Assembly (NCBI RefSeq): GCF_014636495.1
Contig: NZ_BMEM01000002.1
Span: 353,320 to 417,319 of the forward strand
From: Ornithinimicrobium tianjinense
GTDB lineage: Bacteria; Actinomycetota; Actinomycetes; Actinomycetales; Dermatophilaceae
Reading direction: 5' to 3'
Length of the DNA: 64,000 bases
The notes under the pieces are model-generated. The model was not told the DNA's origin. It was given only the letters and a program-made list of their open reading frames with translations, and searched no databases. The position numbers and the translations under genes are program-made. Positions 7,956 through 19,584 of the stretch are shown here, piece by piece; the stretch's first letter is position 1, and each line of letters starts with the position of its first letter.

Positions 7956-8080
7956 GGTCGGGTGGCGGGTGCTGTGGTGGCAGGAACGCCTGTCCGGTCG
8001 GGTGGTGGGTGTGGGCGTGGCAGGAACGCCTGTCCGGTCGGGTGGTGGGTGCGGCCGTGGCAGGAACGCCTGTCCGGTCA
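7939..8080. repeat. Array B: four 40-bp tandem repeats, same core as array A, inverted
   Basis: Units start exactly 40 bp apart at 7939, 7979, 8019 and 8059. Each has a conserved 22-bp block (GGCAGGAACGCCTGTCCGGT plus two bases) and a G-rich variable part (GGTGGYGGGTG). The core is the reverse complement of the array A core. The last unit overlaps the cdd stop codon at 8078-8080. The array lies between convergent genes, as array A does. It does not look like CRISPR because inter-unit sequence is nearly constant. Confidence 0.9.
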
Positions 8081-8491
8081 GGGGGTGGGGTGCTCGACGG
8101 CCGCGAGGTCGTCGGGCCCGAAGGCCTGGGGCAGGACCTCGTCCATCCGCAGGATCCCGCGCGGGGTCTGCAGCCGGCACTCCGCTCCCCCGTGCTCCCA
8201 GATCAGCTGACGGCAGCGGCCGCAGGGCATGATCGTGTCCCCGTCGGCGTTGACGCACCACACCGCGAGCAGACGTCCGCCGCCACCGGCGACCAGGTCG
8301 GAGACCATCCCGCACTCGGCGCACAGCGTCACGCCGTAGCCGGCGTTCTCCACGTTGCACCCGCGCACCACCCGACCGTCGTCGACCAGGCCGGCCACCC
8401 CGACCGGGTAGTGGGAGTACGGGACGTAGGCGCGCCGCATGACCTCGACGGCGGCGGCGTGCAGCACGTCCCAGTCCACGGGGTCGCTCAC
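8078..8491 (-). CDS. cdd: Cytidine deaminase
   Basis: 137 residues, the size of the homotetrameric class. Deaminates cytidine and deoxycytidine to uridine and deoxyuridine. Zinc ligands are Cys57 with catalytic Glu59 in LCAEC, and the PCGRC pair (Cys90, Cys93); NVENAGYG is the substrate-binding segment. GTG start at 8491 with GAGAGG upstream, 11 bp after the preceding permease stop, so it is the last gene of the importer operon. Its stop codon lies inside the final unit of repeat array B. Confidence 0.93.
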   Translation of the reverse strand: MSDPVDWDVLHAAAVEVMRRAYVPYSHYPVGVAGLVDDGRVVRGCNVENAGYGVTLCAECGMVSDLVAGGGGRLLAVWCVNADGDTIMPCGRCRQLIWEHGGAECRLQTPRGILRMDEVLPQAFGPDDLAAVEHPTP

Positions 8492-8502
8492 TCCATACCT
8501 CT

Positions 8503-9798
8503 CTAGCTCTTGGTGTAGGGAATGCCCTCGGCCGCGGGCGGGCGGACCCGCCCCACGAAGCCGGCGACGGCGAAGATCGTGATCAGGTAGGGCAGCATCA
8601 GCAGCAGCTCCGAGGGGACCCCGCTGCCGATGGTGGACAGCACGTTGCCGAGGTTTTTGGAGAAGCCGAAGAGCAGGGCCGCGGCGACCGCGCCGTAGGG
8701 GTTCCATTTGCCCAGGATCATCGCGGCTAGCGCGATGAAGCCGGTGCCGGCCGACATCTCGCGGCCGAACGCCAGCCCCGAGCCGACCGTAAAGAAGGCC
8801 CCGCCCAGGCCCGCGACCGCACCGCCGAGGATGGTGTTCCAGACCCGGCGCACGTTGACCTTGATGCCCACGGTGTCCGCGGCCTTGGGGTGCTCACCGA
8901 CCGCGCGGGTGCGCAGGCCCCAGCGGCTGCGGAAGAGCATGACGTTGAGGACCACGACGATGACGTACATAAGGTAGATCAGCACGGTCTGGTTGAACAG
9001 GACCGGCCCGAGGACCGGGATCTCGGCCAGGACCGGGATCCGCAGGCGGGGCAGCGGCATGCGGGTGTTCCACAGCGCCTTGTTGTCCGAGAGCACGGTC
9101 GCGAAAAGGAACCCGGTCAGGCCCAGGATCAGGGTGTTGAGGACCACGCCCACGATGATCTGGTTGACCTGGTAGCTCACCGCGAACCAGGCGAGCAGGG
9201 CGCCCACGAGCGCGCCCGCGACGGGCGCCGCGATCAGCCCCCAGTAACCGCTGCCGAGCGCCGAGGCCGTCACCGCGGCGGCGAACGCACCGAACAGCAG
9301 CTGCCCCTCGATGGCGATGTTGATGATGCCCGAGCGCTCGCAGATGACACCGGAGAGGGCACCGAAGACCAGTGGCACCGACAGGGCGAGGGCCCCGGCG
9401 AGCAGCGACACCATCGGGATGACCGACGTCTTCCCGGCACCGGCGTAGGTGAGGAAGGCCAGCACGAAGGCCAGCCCGACGACGACGTGCAGCCAGGGCG
9501 GGGCGTGGCGCCGCTGCCGGACGAGGACGAAGGCCCACGCGGCAGCGGCCGCCATCACCACGGTGAGCACCACGAGCGTCATCAGCGCGGGGACCGTGAG
9601 GTTGGGCAGGGAGAACCACTCCGCGCCGGCGCTGAACTGGAAGGTGGTCGACTCGTCCGCGCCCACGCCCGGCAGCAGGAGCGCGAGCGTCACCAGCGCG
9701 GCCAGCGCGTAGACGACGGGCGTCTTCACGCTGACCTTCGGCCGCGCCGTCGTCGGGGCGTCGACGTCTCGGGCGTGGGGAACGGTCGCGGCGCTCAT
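8503..9798 (-). CDS. Nucleoside ABC transporter permease (second subunit)
   Basis: 431 residues, polytopic inner-membrane permease of the BPD_transp_2 type used by BMP-family nucleoside importers. The hallmark GVICERSGIINIAIEGQLLFG segment (cytoplasmic loop contacting the ATPase) and AADTVGIKVNVRRVW are present, with about nine hydrophobic segments. Start is ATG at 9798, preceded by AAGGAGG and overlapping the first permease stop by 4 nt (ATGA), so translation is coupled. The open frame extending to 11211 is spurious. It acts with the ATPase and lipoprotein genes upstream and precedes cdd. Confidence 0.9.
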   Translation of the reverse strand: MSAATVPHARDVDAPTTARPKVSVKTPVVYALAALVTLALLLPGVGADESTTFQFSAGAEWFSLPNLTVPALMTLVVLTVVMAAAAAWAFVLVRQRRHAPPWLHVVVGLAFVLAFLTYAGAGKTSVIPMVSLLAGALALSVPLVFGALSGVICERSGIINIAIEGQLLFGAFAAAVTASALGSGYWGLIAAPVAGALVGALLAWFAVSYQVNQIIVGVVLNTLILGLTGFLFATVLSDNKALWNTRMPLPRLRIPVLAEIPVLGPVLFNQTVLIYLMYVIVVVLNVMLFRSRWGLRTRAVGEHPKAADTVGIKVNVRRVWNTILGGAVAGLGGAFFTVGSGLAFGREMSAGTGFIALAAMILGKWNPYGAVAAALLFGFSKNLGNVLSTIGSGVPSELLLMLPYLITIFAVAGFVGRVRPPAAEGIPYTKS

Positions 9799-11128
9799 GC
9801 CGCTACCTCCTTCGGGGTGGTGCGGGCCGGGCGGGGCCGGCGCGGTCTGGGCGTCGGGGCCGGGAGCCGGAAGACCGAGCGGACGAGCGGCGGCGCCGCG
9901 ATGAGCAGCACGATGAGCGACTGGACGACCAGGATGATGTCGATCGGGGTCTGGGTGAGCGACTGCATCAGGAAGCCGCCGGCCTTGAGGGCGCCGAAGA
10001 GCAGCCCGGCGAAGAAGGTGCCCCACGGGCGCGAGCGCCCCAGCAGCGCGACGGTGATCGCGTCGAAGCCGAAGGAGGCCGCCACCCCGGCGGTCAGCGA
10101 ACGCTCGGTGCCCAGCACCTGCCCTCCGGCCGCGAGACCGGCCAGCGCGCCCGCGATCACCATCGTGATGATCGTGATCCGGCCGACCGACATGCCGGCC
10201 GTGCGTGCGGCGGCCGGGTTGGCTCCGACGGCCCTGATCTGGAAGCCCGTCGTGGACCGCTCGAGCAGCCACCAGACGAAGACCGTCGCCAGGATCGCCA
10301 CGACGAAGCCCCAGTGGAGCCGGAAGTCGTTCTCGACCAGCGCGTCGGGGACGAGCGCGGGGTAGAGCGCCTCGGGCTGGACGGCTGGGCTGCGCTGCCC
10401 GGTGCGTCCCGGGTTGAACGAGGGCTGCTTGAGCATGTAGCTGATCAGGTAGACGGCGATGTAGTTGAGCATGATCGTGACGATCACCTCGTTGGCCCCG
10501 AAGCGGGCCTTGAGCACGCCCGGGATGCCGGCGTAGACCGCCCCGCCCACGACGCCGCCGAGGACCGCGACCAGCAGGTGCACGACCGGAGGCAGGTCGA
10601 CGGCGAAGCCGAGCCAGGCGGCGACGATGGCACCGACGATGATCTGCCCCTGGGCACCGATGTTGAACAGCCCCGCGCGGAAGCCGACCGCGATGCCCAG
10701 GCCGGCGAGGATCAGCGGGACGGAGAAGACCATCGACTCGGTCAGCGGCTTGACCATCCCGACGACGCTGTCGGCCTGCCAGTCGAGGACGGAGCCGCGG
10801 AAGAGGGCGACGTAGGCCTGCCACATGGCGTCCCACGCCGCGGCCAGGGTGTCGGTCGGGCGCGCGAAGAAATAGCTGGAGGCCGCTCGGGTGTCCTCGT
10901 CGGCGAAGGCGATGAGGAGCCCGCCGAGCAGCAGCGCCAGCACGATGGCCAGGGCCGACATGAGCGCGCTGCCGGACAGGATCTGGTGCAGGACCGACCC
11001 CCCGTCGTCGTCGCGTCGTGTCGGGCCGTGCCCGCCCTCGGTGCCGACGGCGGCCGGCGGCGCGGCGGCGACCGCCTGCTCGCTGCCGGCGTCGGAGCCG
11101 TGCGAGCTGCTCGCGTGGGGCTGGTCGC

Positions 11129-11132
<4 letters not shown>
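9795..11132 (-). CDS. Nucleoside ABC transporter permease (first subunit)
   Basis: 445 residues. Same permease family as its neighbour; GLFNIGAQGQIIVG is the conserved loop of the first-subunit type, followed by GVLKARFGANEVIVTIMLNYIA. About 60 polar N-terminal residues (His/Ser-rich) precede the first hydrophobic segment, and a basic Pro/Arg-rich tail follows the last. GTG start at 11132 overlaps the ATPase stop (GTGA). The two permeases form the transmembrane pore of the importer; substrate is inferred from cdd, deoA, deoC and add nearby. Confidence 0.9.
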
Positions 11133-12808
<1,676 letters not shown>

Positions 12809-12882
12809 GGCAGTTCCTGCTTCATCAGCACCTCACGGGTGGGGCGGTGAGAGGCGGTGGACCGCCTCGGAGGGACAGCGTA

Positions 12883-12911
12883 ACGGCCCGGCCCCCCTGG
12901 GGCCGGGCCGT
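12883..12911 (-). terminator. Strong hairpin between lipoprotein and ATPase genes
   Basis: A perfect 13-bp GC stem (ACGGCCCGGCCCC and complement) with a 3-nt loop, no U tract. It sits downstream of the lipoprotein stop and upstream of the ATPase start. It probably stops part of the transcripts or protects the lipoprotein mRNA end, giving more binding protein than transporter, a common arrangement. Confidence 0.7.
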
Positions 12912-12955
12912 CATGCGGTGGGTCGCCGGATCGTCCGACGCCGGTCAGACGCGCG

Positions 12956-14077
12956 TCACGGCGCGTTCGGCGTCTCGATCTTCAGCTCGCCGGAGATGAT
13001 CTGCTCCTTGTACTCGTCGAGCTTGGTCTGCAGCTCGGCGGGCACCTCGGCGCCGCGGACCTCGGCCAGGCCGACGCCGCCGTTCTCGAGGGTGCCGACG
13101 TAGGGCTCGTTGGTGAAGCCGCCCTCGACGGTCTGCGCGACGGTGTCCTGGACCGCCGCACCGATCTGCTTCATCACGGAGGTCAGCATGAGGTCCTTGT
13201 ACTCAGCGGCCGTGAGGTAGCCGTCCGAGTCGACCCAGATCAGCTTCACGCCGTCGGCACCGGCAGCAGCGGCGGCGGCACCCAGGCCGACCGGGCCGGC
13301 GACCGGCATGACGATGTCCGCGCCCTGGGCGATGAACTGCTCGGTCAGGGTCTGGCCCTGGCTCTGGTTCTCGAAGTCGCCGGAGAAGGCCCCCTCCTGC
13401 TTGTCCTTGTCCCAGCCGAGGAGTTTGACGTCGCTGCCGTTGTCCTCGTTGTACTTGGCGACGCCGTCGGCGAAGCCGTCCATGAAGATCGAGACGGACG
13501 GGATCTGCATACCGCCGAAGGTCGCGACGGTGCCCGACTCGGTCATCCCGGCCGCCAGGTAACCGGCGAGGAAGCTGGCCTCGGCGGTGTTGAAGAGGAT
13601 CGGCTTGGCGTTGTCCAGCTCGACCGGCTTGAACTCGGCATCGGAGAAGGCGGAGTCGATCAGCGCGAAGTTGCTGTCCGGGTTGCCCTCGGCCGCGGTC
13701 TGGATGGCGTCCTCGAGCAGGAAGCCGACACCGATGGTCAGGTTGCAGCCCTGGGAGACGAGGTTGTTGACGTTGGTGGCGTAGTCGGTGTCGGCCTGGG
13801 ACTCGACCTCGACGGTCTCGATGCCCAGCTCGTCCTTGGCTGCGTCGAGACCCTCCTTGCCCGACTGGTTGAACGACTGGTCGTCGAAACCGCCGGAGTC
13901 GGAGACCATGCATGCCTTGAAGTCGCCGGCGGCCTCGCCGGTCGAGGTGCTGCCGGCGTCGGCGGTGCCACCGGCCGAGCCGGTCGAGCCGGTGTTGCTG
14001 TCCGGAGCCTGGCCGCAGCCGGCCAGCACCATGGTGGCGGCCGCACCGACGGCCGCGAGCTTCAGAACCCGACGCAC
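12956..14077 (-). CDS. BMP-family nucleoside-binding lipoprotein of an ABC importer
   Basis: 373 residues. Secreted and lipid-anchored: basic start, hydrophobic core and lipobox L-A-G-C with Cys21 as the lipidated residue, then a Ser/Thr/Gly-rich linker to about residue 50. The mature domain has the Bmp/Med-family pattern: SGGFDDQSFNQS near its start, GVGFLLEDAI, AGYLAAGMTESGTVATFGGMQIPSV and a late WVDSDGY. Such proteins bind purine or pyrimidine nucleosides. Start is GTG at 14077 with AAGGAG 6-7 nt upstream; the frame open further upstream is antisense noise. First gene of the importer operon. Confidence 0.92.
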   Translation of the reverse strand: MRRVLKLAAVGAAATMVLAGCGQAPDSNTGSTGSAGGTADAGSTSTGEAAGDFKACMVSDSGGFDDQSFNQSGKEGLDAAKDELGIETVEVESQADTDYATNVNNLVSQGCNLTIGVGFLLEDAIQTAAEGNPDSNFALIDSAFSDAEFKPVELDNAKPILFNTAEASFLAGYLAAGMTESGTVATFGGMQIPSVSIFMDGFADGVAKYNEDNGSDVKLLGWDKDKQEGAFSGDFENQSQGQTLTEQFIAQGADIVMPVAGPVGLGAAAAAAGADGVKLIWVDSDGYLTAAEYKDLMLTSVMKQIGAAVQDTVAQTVEGGFTNEPYVGTLENGGVGLAEVRGAEVPAELQTKLDEYKEQIISGELKIETPNAP

Positions 14078-14115
14078 GGGGAACTCCTTTGTGAGCAGGA
14101 AGGGTTGCCGCCCCG

Positions 14116-14121
14116 ATCCTA
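14116..14121 (-). promoter_or_regulatory. -10 box TAGGAT upstream of the importer operon
   Basis: TAGGAT on the minus strand lies about 38 bp upstream of the lipoprotein GTG, giving a short leader with a ribosome binding site. No good -35 is visible, which suggests an activator or a regulated promoter. Confidence 0.5.
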
Positions 14122-14144
14122 TCTCGGCTTCGCACATCCTTCGG

Positions 14145-14190
14145 GGAGGTGACCTCCTGTCGACGGAAAGGTGACGAATTCGTGACCTTT
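14145..14190 (-). promoter_or_regulatory. Two palindromes, candidate operator of the importer operon
   Basis: GGAGGTGACCTCC (14145-14157) is symmetric except for its centre base. A 24-bp palindrome at 14167-14190 has arms AAAGGT...ACCTTT and inner ACGAATTCGT with one mismatched pair. Both lie upstream of the TAGGAT box, centred about 43 and 70 bp before the expected transcription start. The AT-containing second palindrome is unusual for this GC-rich DNA. Binding protein unknown. Confidence 0.45.
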
Positions 14191-14195
14191 GCCGG

Positions 14196-15458
14196 TCAGA
14201 CGTGCTCGTCGGCCCCGACCGAGGTGAACACGCTCGAGGCGAGGACCTTGGCCGCGATGGCCACCGCGCGCTCGTCCACCACCAGGTCTCCCTGGTGCAG
14301 CTCGTAGGTGGGACCGCCGGGCGTGCGGGTACCGAGACGAGCCATCGCGCCCGGCACCTCGGTGAGGTACCAGCCCAGGTCCTCGCCACCCATGGACTGG
14401 CGCGCCGGCAGCACCGCCCCGGCCCCGAGGAGCGACATCGCGGCCCGGGACATCGCGACGACGGCCGCGTTGTCGTTGTCCACCGGCGGCACACCGCGGG
14501 TGTGCAGGACGGTGGCGGTCACGCCGTAGGGCGCGACGACGGCGTGCACGATCTCCTCCACCAGCGGGGCCACGGAGTCCCAGGTCTCGGAGTCGAGCAT
14601 GCGCACCGTCCCGATGCACTCGGCCTGGGTCGGGATGACGTTGGGCGCGGAGCCGGCCCGGACCACGCCCCACACGAGCGTGGTGCCGGACCGCGGGTCC
14701 AGCCGGCGCGACAGCACCGCCGGCACCTCCGTGACGACCTTCCCGAGGGCATACGTCAGGTCCTGGGTCAGGTGCGGGCGGGAGGTGTGGCCCCCGCGCC
14801 CGGTCAGCGTGACGTGCACGGAGTCGGAGGCGGCGGTGATCGGGCCGACCCGCAGACCGATCGTGCCCACGTCGATCGACGGGTCGCAGTGGAGGGCGTA
14901 GAGGCGGTCGACGCCGTCCAGACCACCGTGCTCCATCACCGCGTGCGCCCCGCCGGGGATCGTCTCCTCGGCGGGCTGGAAGAGCAGACGCACGGCGAGC
15001 CCCTGCGCGACCAGCTCCGGCTCCAGCGCCTTCAGGGCGAGCCCGGCACCCAGCAGACCGACCGTGTGCACGTCGTGACCGCAGGCGTGGCAGACGCCGA
15101 GCGTCCGGGACGCGAACGGCAGCCCGGTGACCTCCTCGAGCGGGAGCGCGTCCAGGTCGGCCCGCAGGGCGACGCGGAACCGCGGCTCGGGCGCGCCGAG
15201 GTCGGCGACCAGACCGGAGCCGGGCAGGGTGCGGTGCGCGATCCCGGCCGCGGTCAGGCGGTCGACGAGCATCGACGTGGTGCGCAGCTCGTGCCAGGAG
15301 AGCTCAGGATGCGCGTGGACCGCCTGACGCAGCTCCACCAGCTCCTCGGCCAGGGCGTCCACCTCGTGAGCCACGCGCTCCACCATCGTGCGTGCGGGCG
15401 GGGCCTGGCCCCCAGCGGTGGCGGTGGGGCGAGGATGGTTGGCGGTGTCGATGGTCAC
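14196..15458 (-). CDS. M20-family amidohydrolase (hippurate/N-acyl amino acid hydrolase type)
   Basis: 420 residues. Dinuclear metal peptidase of subfamily M20D: CHACGHDVHT (metal ligands), PAEETIPGGA (catalytic Glu and ligand), ALHCDP, and the dimerisation-domain GRGGHTSRPHLTQD segment; a late GGEDLGWY and YELHQGD supply the final ligand region. It removes acyl groups from amino acids or related amides in the cytosol; the true substrate cannot be read. GTG start at 15458 is not supported by a clear ribosome binding site. It shares strand but no obvious function with the nucleoside importer 118 bp downstream. Confidence 0.85.
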   Translation of the reverse strand: MTIDTANHPRPTATAGGQAPPARTMVERVAHEVDALAEELVELRQAVHAHPELSWHELRTTSMLVDRLTAAGIAHRTLPGSGLVADLGAPEPRFRVALRADLDALPLEEVTGLPFASRTLGVCHACGHDVHTVGLLGAGLALKALEPELVAQGLAVRLLFQPAEETIPGGAHAVMEHGGLDGVDRLYALHCDPSIDVGTIGLRVGPITAASDSVHVTLTGRGGHTSRPHLTQDLTYALGKVVTEVPAVLSRRLDPRSGTTLVWGVVRAGSAPNVIPTQAECIGTVRMLDSETWDSVAPLVEEIVHAVVAPYGVTATVLHTRGVPPVDNDNAAVVAMSRAAMSLLGAGAVLPARQSMGGEDLGWYLTEVPGAMARLGTRTPGGPTYELHQGDLVVDERAVAIAAKVLASSVFTSVGADEHV

Positions 15459-15590
15459 GTCTTCTTCGCTACGGATCGGCGGTCATGGGTAGGCCGCGCC
15501 CGGATCAGGTCACTCCAGGTCGAGACAGGGCCCGGAACCCACGACGCGGCGCGGCGTTCGTCCCAGGGTACATCCGTGGCGGTACCCTCC

Positions 15591-17174
<1,584 letters not shown>

Positions 17175-17180
17175 GCCCGC

Positions 17181-17186
17181 AGACTA
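17181..17186 (-). promoter_or_regulatory. -10 box TAGTCT, leaderless start of the mutase large subunit
   Basis: TAGTCT is six bases from the ATG at 17174 and overlaps the stop codon of pyrD upstream, so the mutase can be transcribed separately from pyrD. Confidence 0.55.
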
Positions 17187-18296
17187 CCGCCGGGCGGTGG
17201 CCTCCACCGCGGCGCCCACCAGCCCCGGACCGGCGTAGACGAGCCCCGTGTAGAGCTGCACCAGGCTGGCGCCGGCGTCGAGCAGCGCCCGGGCGTCCTC
17301 GCCGCTCATGACCCCACCGACCCCGATGACCGGCAGGTCCGTGCGGGAGGCGACGTGGGCGACGACCTCGCGCGCCCGCATCGTGAGCGGCGCCCCCGAG
17401 AGGCCGCCGGCCTCGCTCTGCGCCGTCAGCGCGTCGACGCGGTGCACCCCCTCGCGGGACAGCGTCGTGTTGGTCGCGATGACGCCAGACACCCCGGCCC
17501 CGACGGCGACCTCCAGCGCCTCGTCGAGCGCGTGGTCGGTGAGGTCGGGGGCCAGCTTGACCAGCACGGGCGTCGCCCCCGCGGCCGTGACCACGGCGCC
17601 GAGCAGCTCGGCCAGCGGACCGGCGTCCTGCAGGGAGCGCAGCCCGGGGGTGTTGGGGCTGGAGACGTTGACCGCCAGGTAGTCCGCCAGACCCTCGAGC
17701 GCCGCGACCGACTCGAGGTAGTCCCCCACGGCATCCTCGACCGGCGTGACCTTGCTCTTGCCGATGCTCACGCCCACCGGGATGCGGACGAGTCCCGCCT
17801 CACGCGCGGCCCGGAGGCGGTCGGCGAGGGCGTGGACCCCCTGGTTGTTGAAGCCCATGCGGTTGATGACGGCGCGGCTGCGCGGCAGCCGGACCAGGCG
17901 CGGGCGCGGGTTGCCCGGCTGGGGCCTGGCCGTGACCGTCCCCAGCTCGACGTGCCCGAAGCCGAGGGCTCCCCAGCTCGCGAGCCCACGGCCGTCCTTG
18001 TCCATGCCCGCGGCGAGACCCACGCGGTGCGGGAAGCGCAGCCCGAGCACCTCCACGGGGTCGGGCTCGACCGCCGGGCCCACGGCATACCCGGCCAGGC
18101 TCGTGAGCGCGCGCGTCACCGGGACGCGTCCGAGCAGGTCGGCCGCGACCACGGTGCCGTGGTGCGCGGTCTCGGCGTCGAGGCGCCACAGGAGGGGGCG
18201 GGCGAGGCGCGCGTATGCCGCGTCGGCAGCCAGGCGGGCTACCCGCCTCGTCGCCGGTGCGGCTGGCCTGGGGGTGGGCGCGGGAGCGGACGTCAT
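17184..18296 (-). CDS. pyrD: Dihydroorotate dehydrogenase, quinone-dependent (class 2)
   Basis: 370 residues. Oxidises dihydroorotate to orotate with FMN, passing electrons to membrane quinone. The ~75-residue N-terminal helical extension typical of class 2 membrane enzymes is present. FMN and substrate motifs: [30 protein letters not shown] (catalytic Ser at about 212), [22 protein letters not shown] and [10 protein letters not shown]. Start is ATG at 18296, set by TAGGGT 6 nt upstream; divergent from the guanylyltransferase gene with only 35 bp between start codons. It is isolated from other de novo pyrimidine genes. Confidence 0.95.
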   Translation of the reverse strand: MTSAPAPTPRPAAPATRRVARLAADAAYARLARPLLWRLDAETAHHGTVVAADLLGRVPVTRALTSLAGYAVGPAVEPDPVEVLGLRFPHRVGLAAGMDKDGRGLASWGALGFGHVELGTVTARPQPGNPRPRLVRLPRSRAVINRMGFNNQGVHALADRLRAAREAGLVRIPVGVSIGKSKVTPVEDAVGDYLESVAALEGLADYLAVNVSSPNTPGLRSLQDAGPLAELLGAVVTAAGATPVLVKLAPDLTDHALDEALEVAVGAGVSGVIATNTTLSREGVHRVDALTAQSEAGGLSGAPLTMRAREVVAHVASRTDLPVIGVGGVMSGEDARALLDAGASLVQLYTGLVYAGPGLVGAAVEATARR

Positions 18297-18302
18297 GGGT
18301 CA

Positions 18303-18308
18303 ACCCTA
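18303..18308 (-). promoter_or_regulatory. -10 box TAGGGT, leaderless start of pyrD
   Basis: Six bases separate TAGGGT (minus strand) from the pyrD ATG. The opposing TACACT box at 18319 is only 10 bp away, so the two polymerases would compete for the same DNA. Confidence 0.6.
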
Positions 18309-18318
18309 AGAGGCTCCA

Positions 18319-18324
18319 TACACT
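18319..18324 (+). promoter_or_regulatory. -10 box TACACT, leaderless start of the guanylyltransferase gene
   Basis: TACACT, seven bases, then ATG at 18332; no ribosome binding site is present. Confidence 0.55.
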
Positions 18325-18331
18325 GAACCGC

Positions 18332-19438
18332 ATGCCTTCCGCAGAGCATGTCGTCGACGGGATCCCCGACCTCACCGCGGTGATCCCCGCCGGGGGGTCG
18401 GGAACGCGGCTGTGGCCGTTGTCGAGGGCCGGCTCCCCCAAGTTCCTCCACGACCTCACCGGCAGCGGACGGACCCTCCTCCAGGCCACCGTCGACCGCC
18501 TGCGCCCCCTCGTGGGCGACCGGGTGATGGTCGTCACCGGCCGACGGCACGCCGACGCCGTGCGCGCGCAGGTGCCGGAGCTGCGCGACCTGCTCGTCGA
18601 GCCGTCGGCCCGCGACTCGATGCCGGCGATCGGGCTGGCCGCCGCCGTGCTGGAACGGCGAGACCCCCAGGCGGTCCTCGCCTCCTTCGCCGCCGACCAC
18701 GTCATCGGTGACCTCGACGTCTTTCACGACCGCGTGGGGCAGGCGGTGCGCGCCGCCCGCGAGGGGTGGCTGGTGACGCTCGGGATCAGCCCCACCCACC
18801 CGGCGACCGGCTTCGGCTACATCCGCGTCGGCCCCCGCCTGCAGACGGCCGACTCCCCCGACTCCCACCACGTCCGGGCGTTCGTCGAGAAGCCGGACGC
18901 GGAGCGGGCCCGCACCTACCTCGAGTCCGGCGACTACCTGTGGAACGCCGGCATGTTCGTCGTCCGCGCCACCGTCCTGCTGGAGCTGCTGGACCAGCAG
19001 CACCCCCGGATGGTCGAGGTGCTGCGCGAGATCGCCGCGGCGCCGGCGCGGCTCGAGGAGCTGTGGGGGACGCTGACCGCGGTGGCCATCGACCACGCCG
19101 TGGCCGAGCCCGCGGCCGCCGCGGGACGCGTGGCGGTCGTGAAGGCACCGTTCGACTGGGACGACGTCGGCGACTTCGCCTCTCTCGCAGATCTTCTGGA
19201 AGACTCCGCCGACGACCAGGGCCTCCGGGTCCTCGGGGACCCCGACAAGGTCGTCAACGTCGGCTCGACGGGTGTGGTGGTCGCGCGGTCCGGGAGGACC
19301 GTCGTCACGCTGGGCCTGGACGACGTCGTCGTGGTAGACACGGCCGACGCCCTGCTCGTCACCACGCGCGAGCGCGCGCAGGAGGTCAGGAACGTCGTGG
19401 CGCTGCTCCACGGCACGGGCAGGGAGGAGCTGACCTGA
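18332..19438 (+). CDS. manC: Mannose-1-phosphate guanylyltransferase
   Basis: 368 residues. Makes GDP-mannose from mannose 1-phosphate and GTP. Nucleotidyltransferase signature PAGGSGTRLWPLSRAGSPKF near residue 20, then FAADHVIGD, GFGYIRVG, FVEKPDAERA, YLWNAGMFV and FDWDDVGDF: all hallmarks of the GDP-mannose pyrophosphorylase family. It lacks the extra isomerase domain of bifunctional ManC enzymes. The start is fixed by the leaderless promoter; longer open frames upstream would run into the divergent pyrD promoter. The next gene is a glycosyltransferase likely to use GDP-mannose. Confidence 0.92.
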   Translation: MPSAEHVVDGIPDLTAVIPAGGSGTRLWPLSRAGSPKFLHDLTGSGRTLLQATVDRLRPLVGDRVMVVTGRRHADAVRAQVPELRDLLVEPSARDSMPAIGLAAAVLERRDPQAVLASFAADHVIGDLDVFHDRVGQAVRAAREGWLVTLGISPTHPATGFGYIRVGPRLQTADSPDSHHVRAFVEKPDAERARTYLESGDYLWNAGMFVVRATVLLELLDQQHPRMVEVLREIAAAPARLEELWGTLTAVAIDHAVAEPAAAAGRVAVVKAPFDWDDVGDFASLADLLEDSADDQGLRVLGDPDKVVNVGSTGVVVARSGRTVVTLGLDDVVVVDTADALLVTTRERAQEVRNVVALLHGTGREELT

Positions 19439-19584
19439 GCCATCCCCCAGGAGCGCACCGCGGGCGGCCGTCGTCGACGGGACGTCTGCGCGATGCCATC
19501 GGTCATCCACTCGTCACCCGCCGATCACCCGACACACCCCCGGATGTCGCCGCCGACACACCGGCTCCCGCGAGGCTGGAGCAC

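Noticed and set aside
5009..8080. Possible CRISPR arrays
   Set aside because: The units are 22 and 40 bp with near-constant inter-unit sequence, no distinct spacers, no leader and no cas genes in the window.
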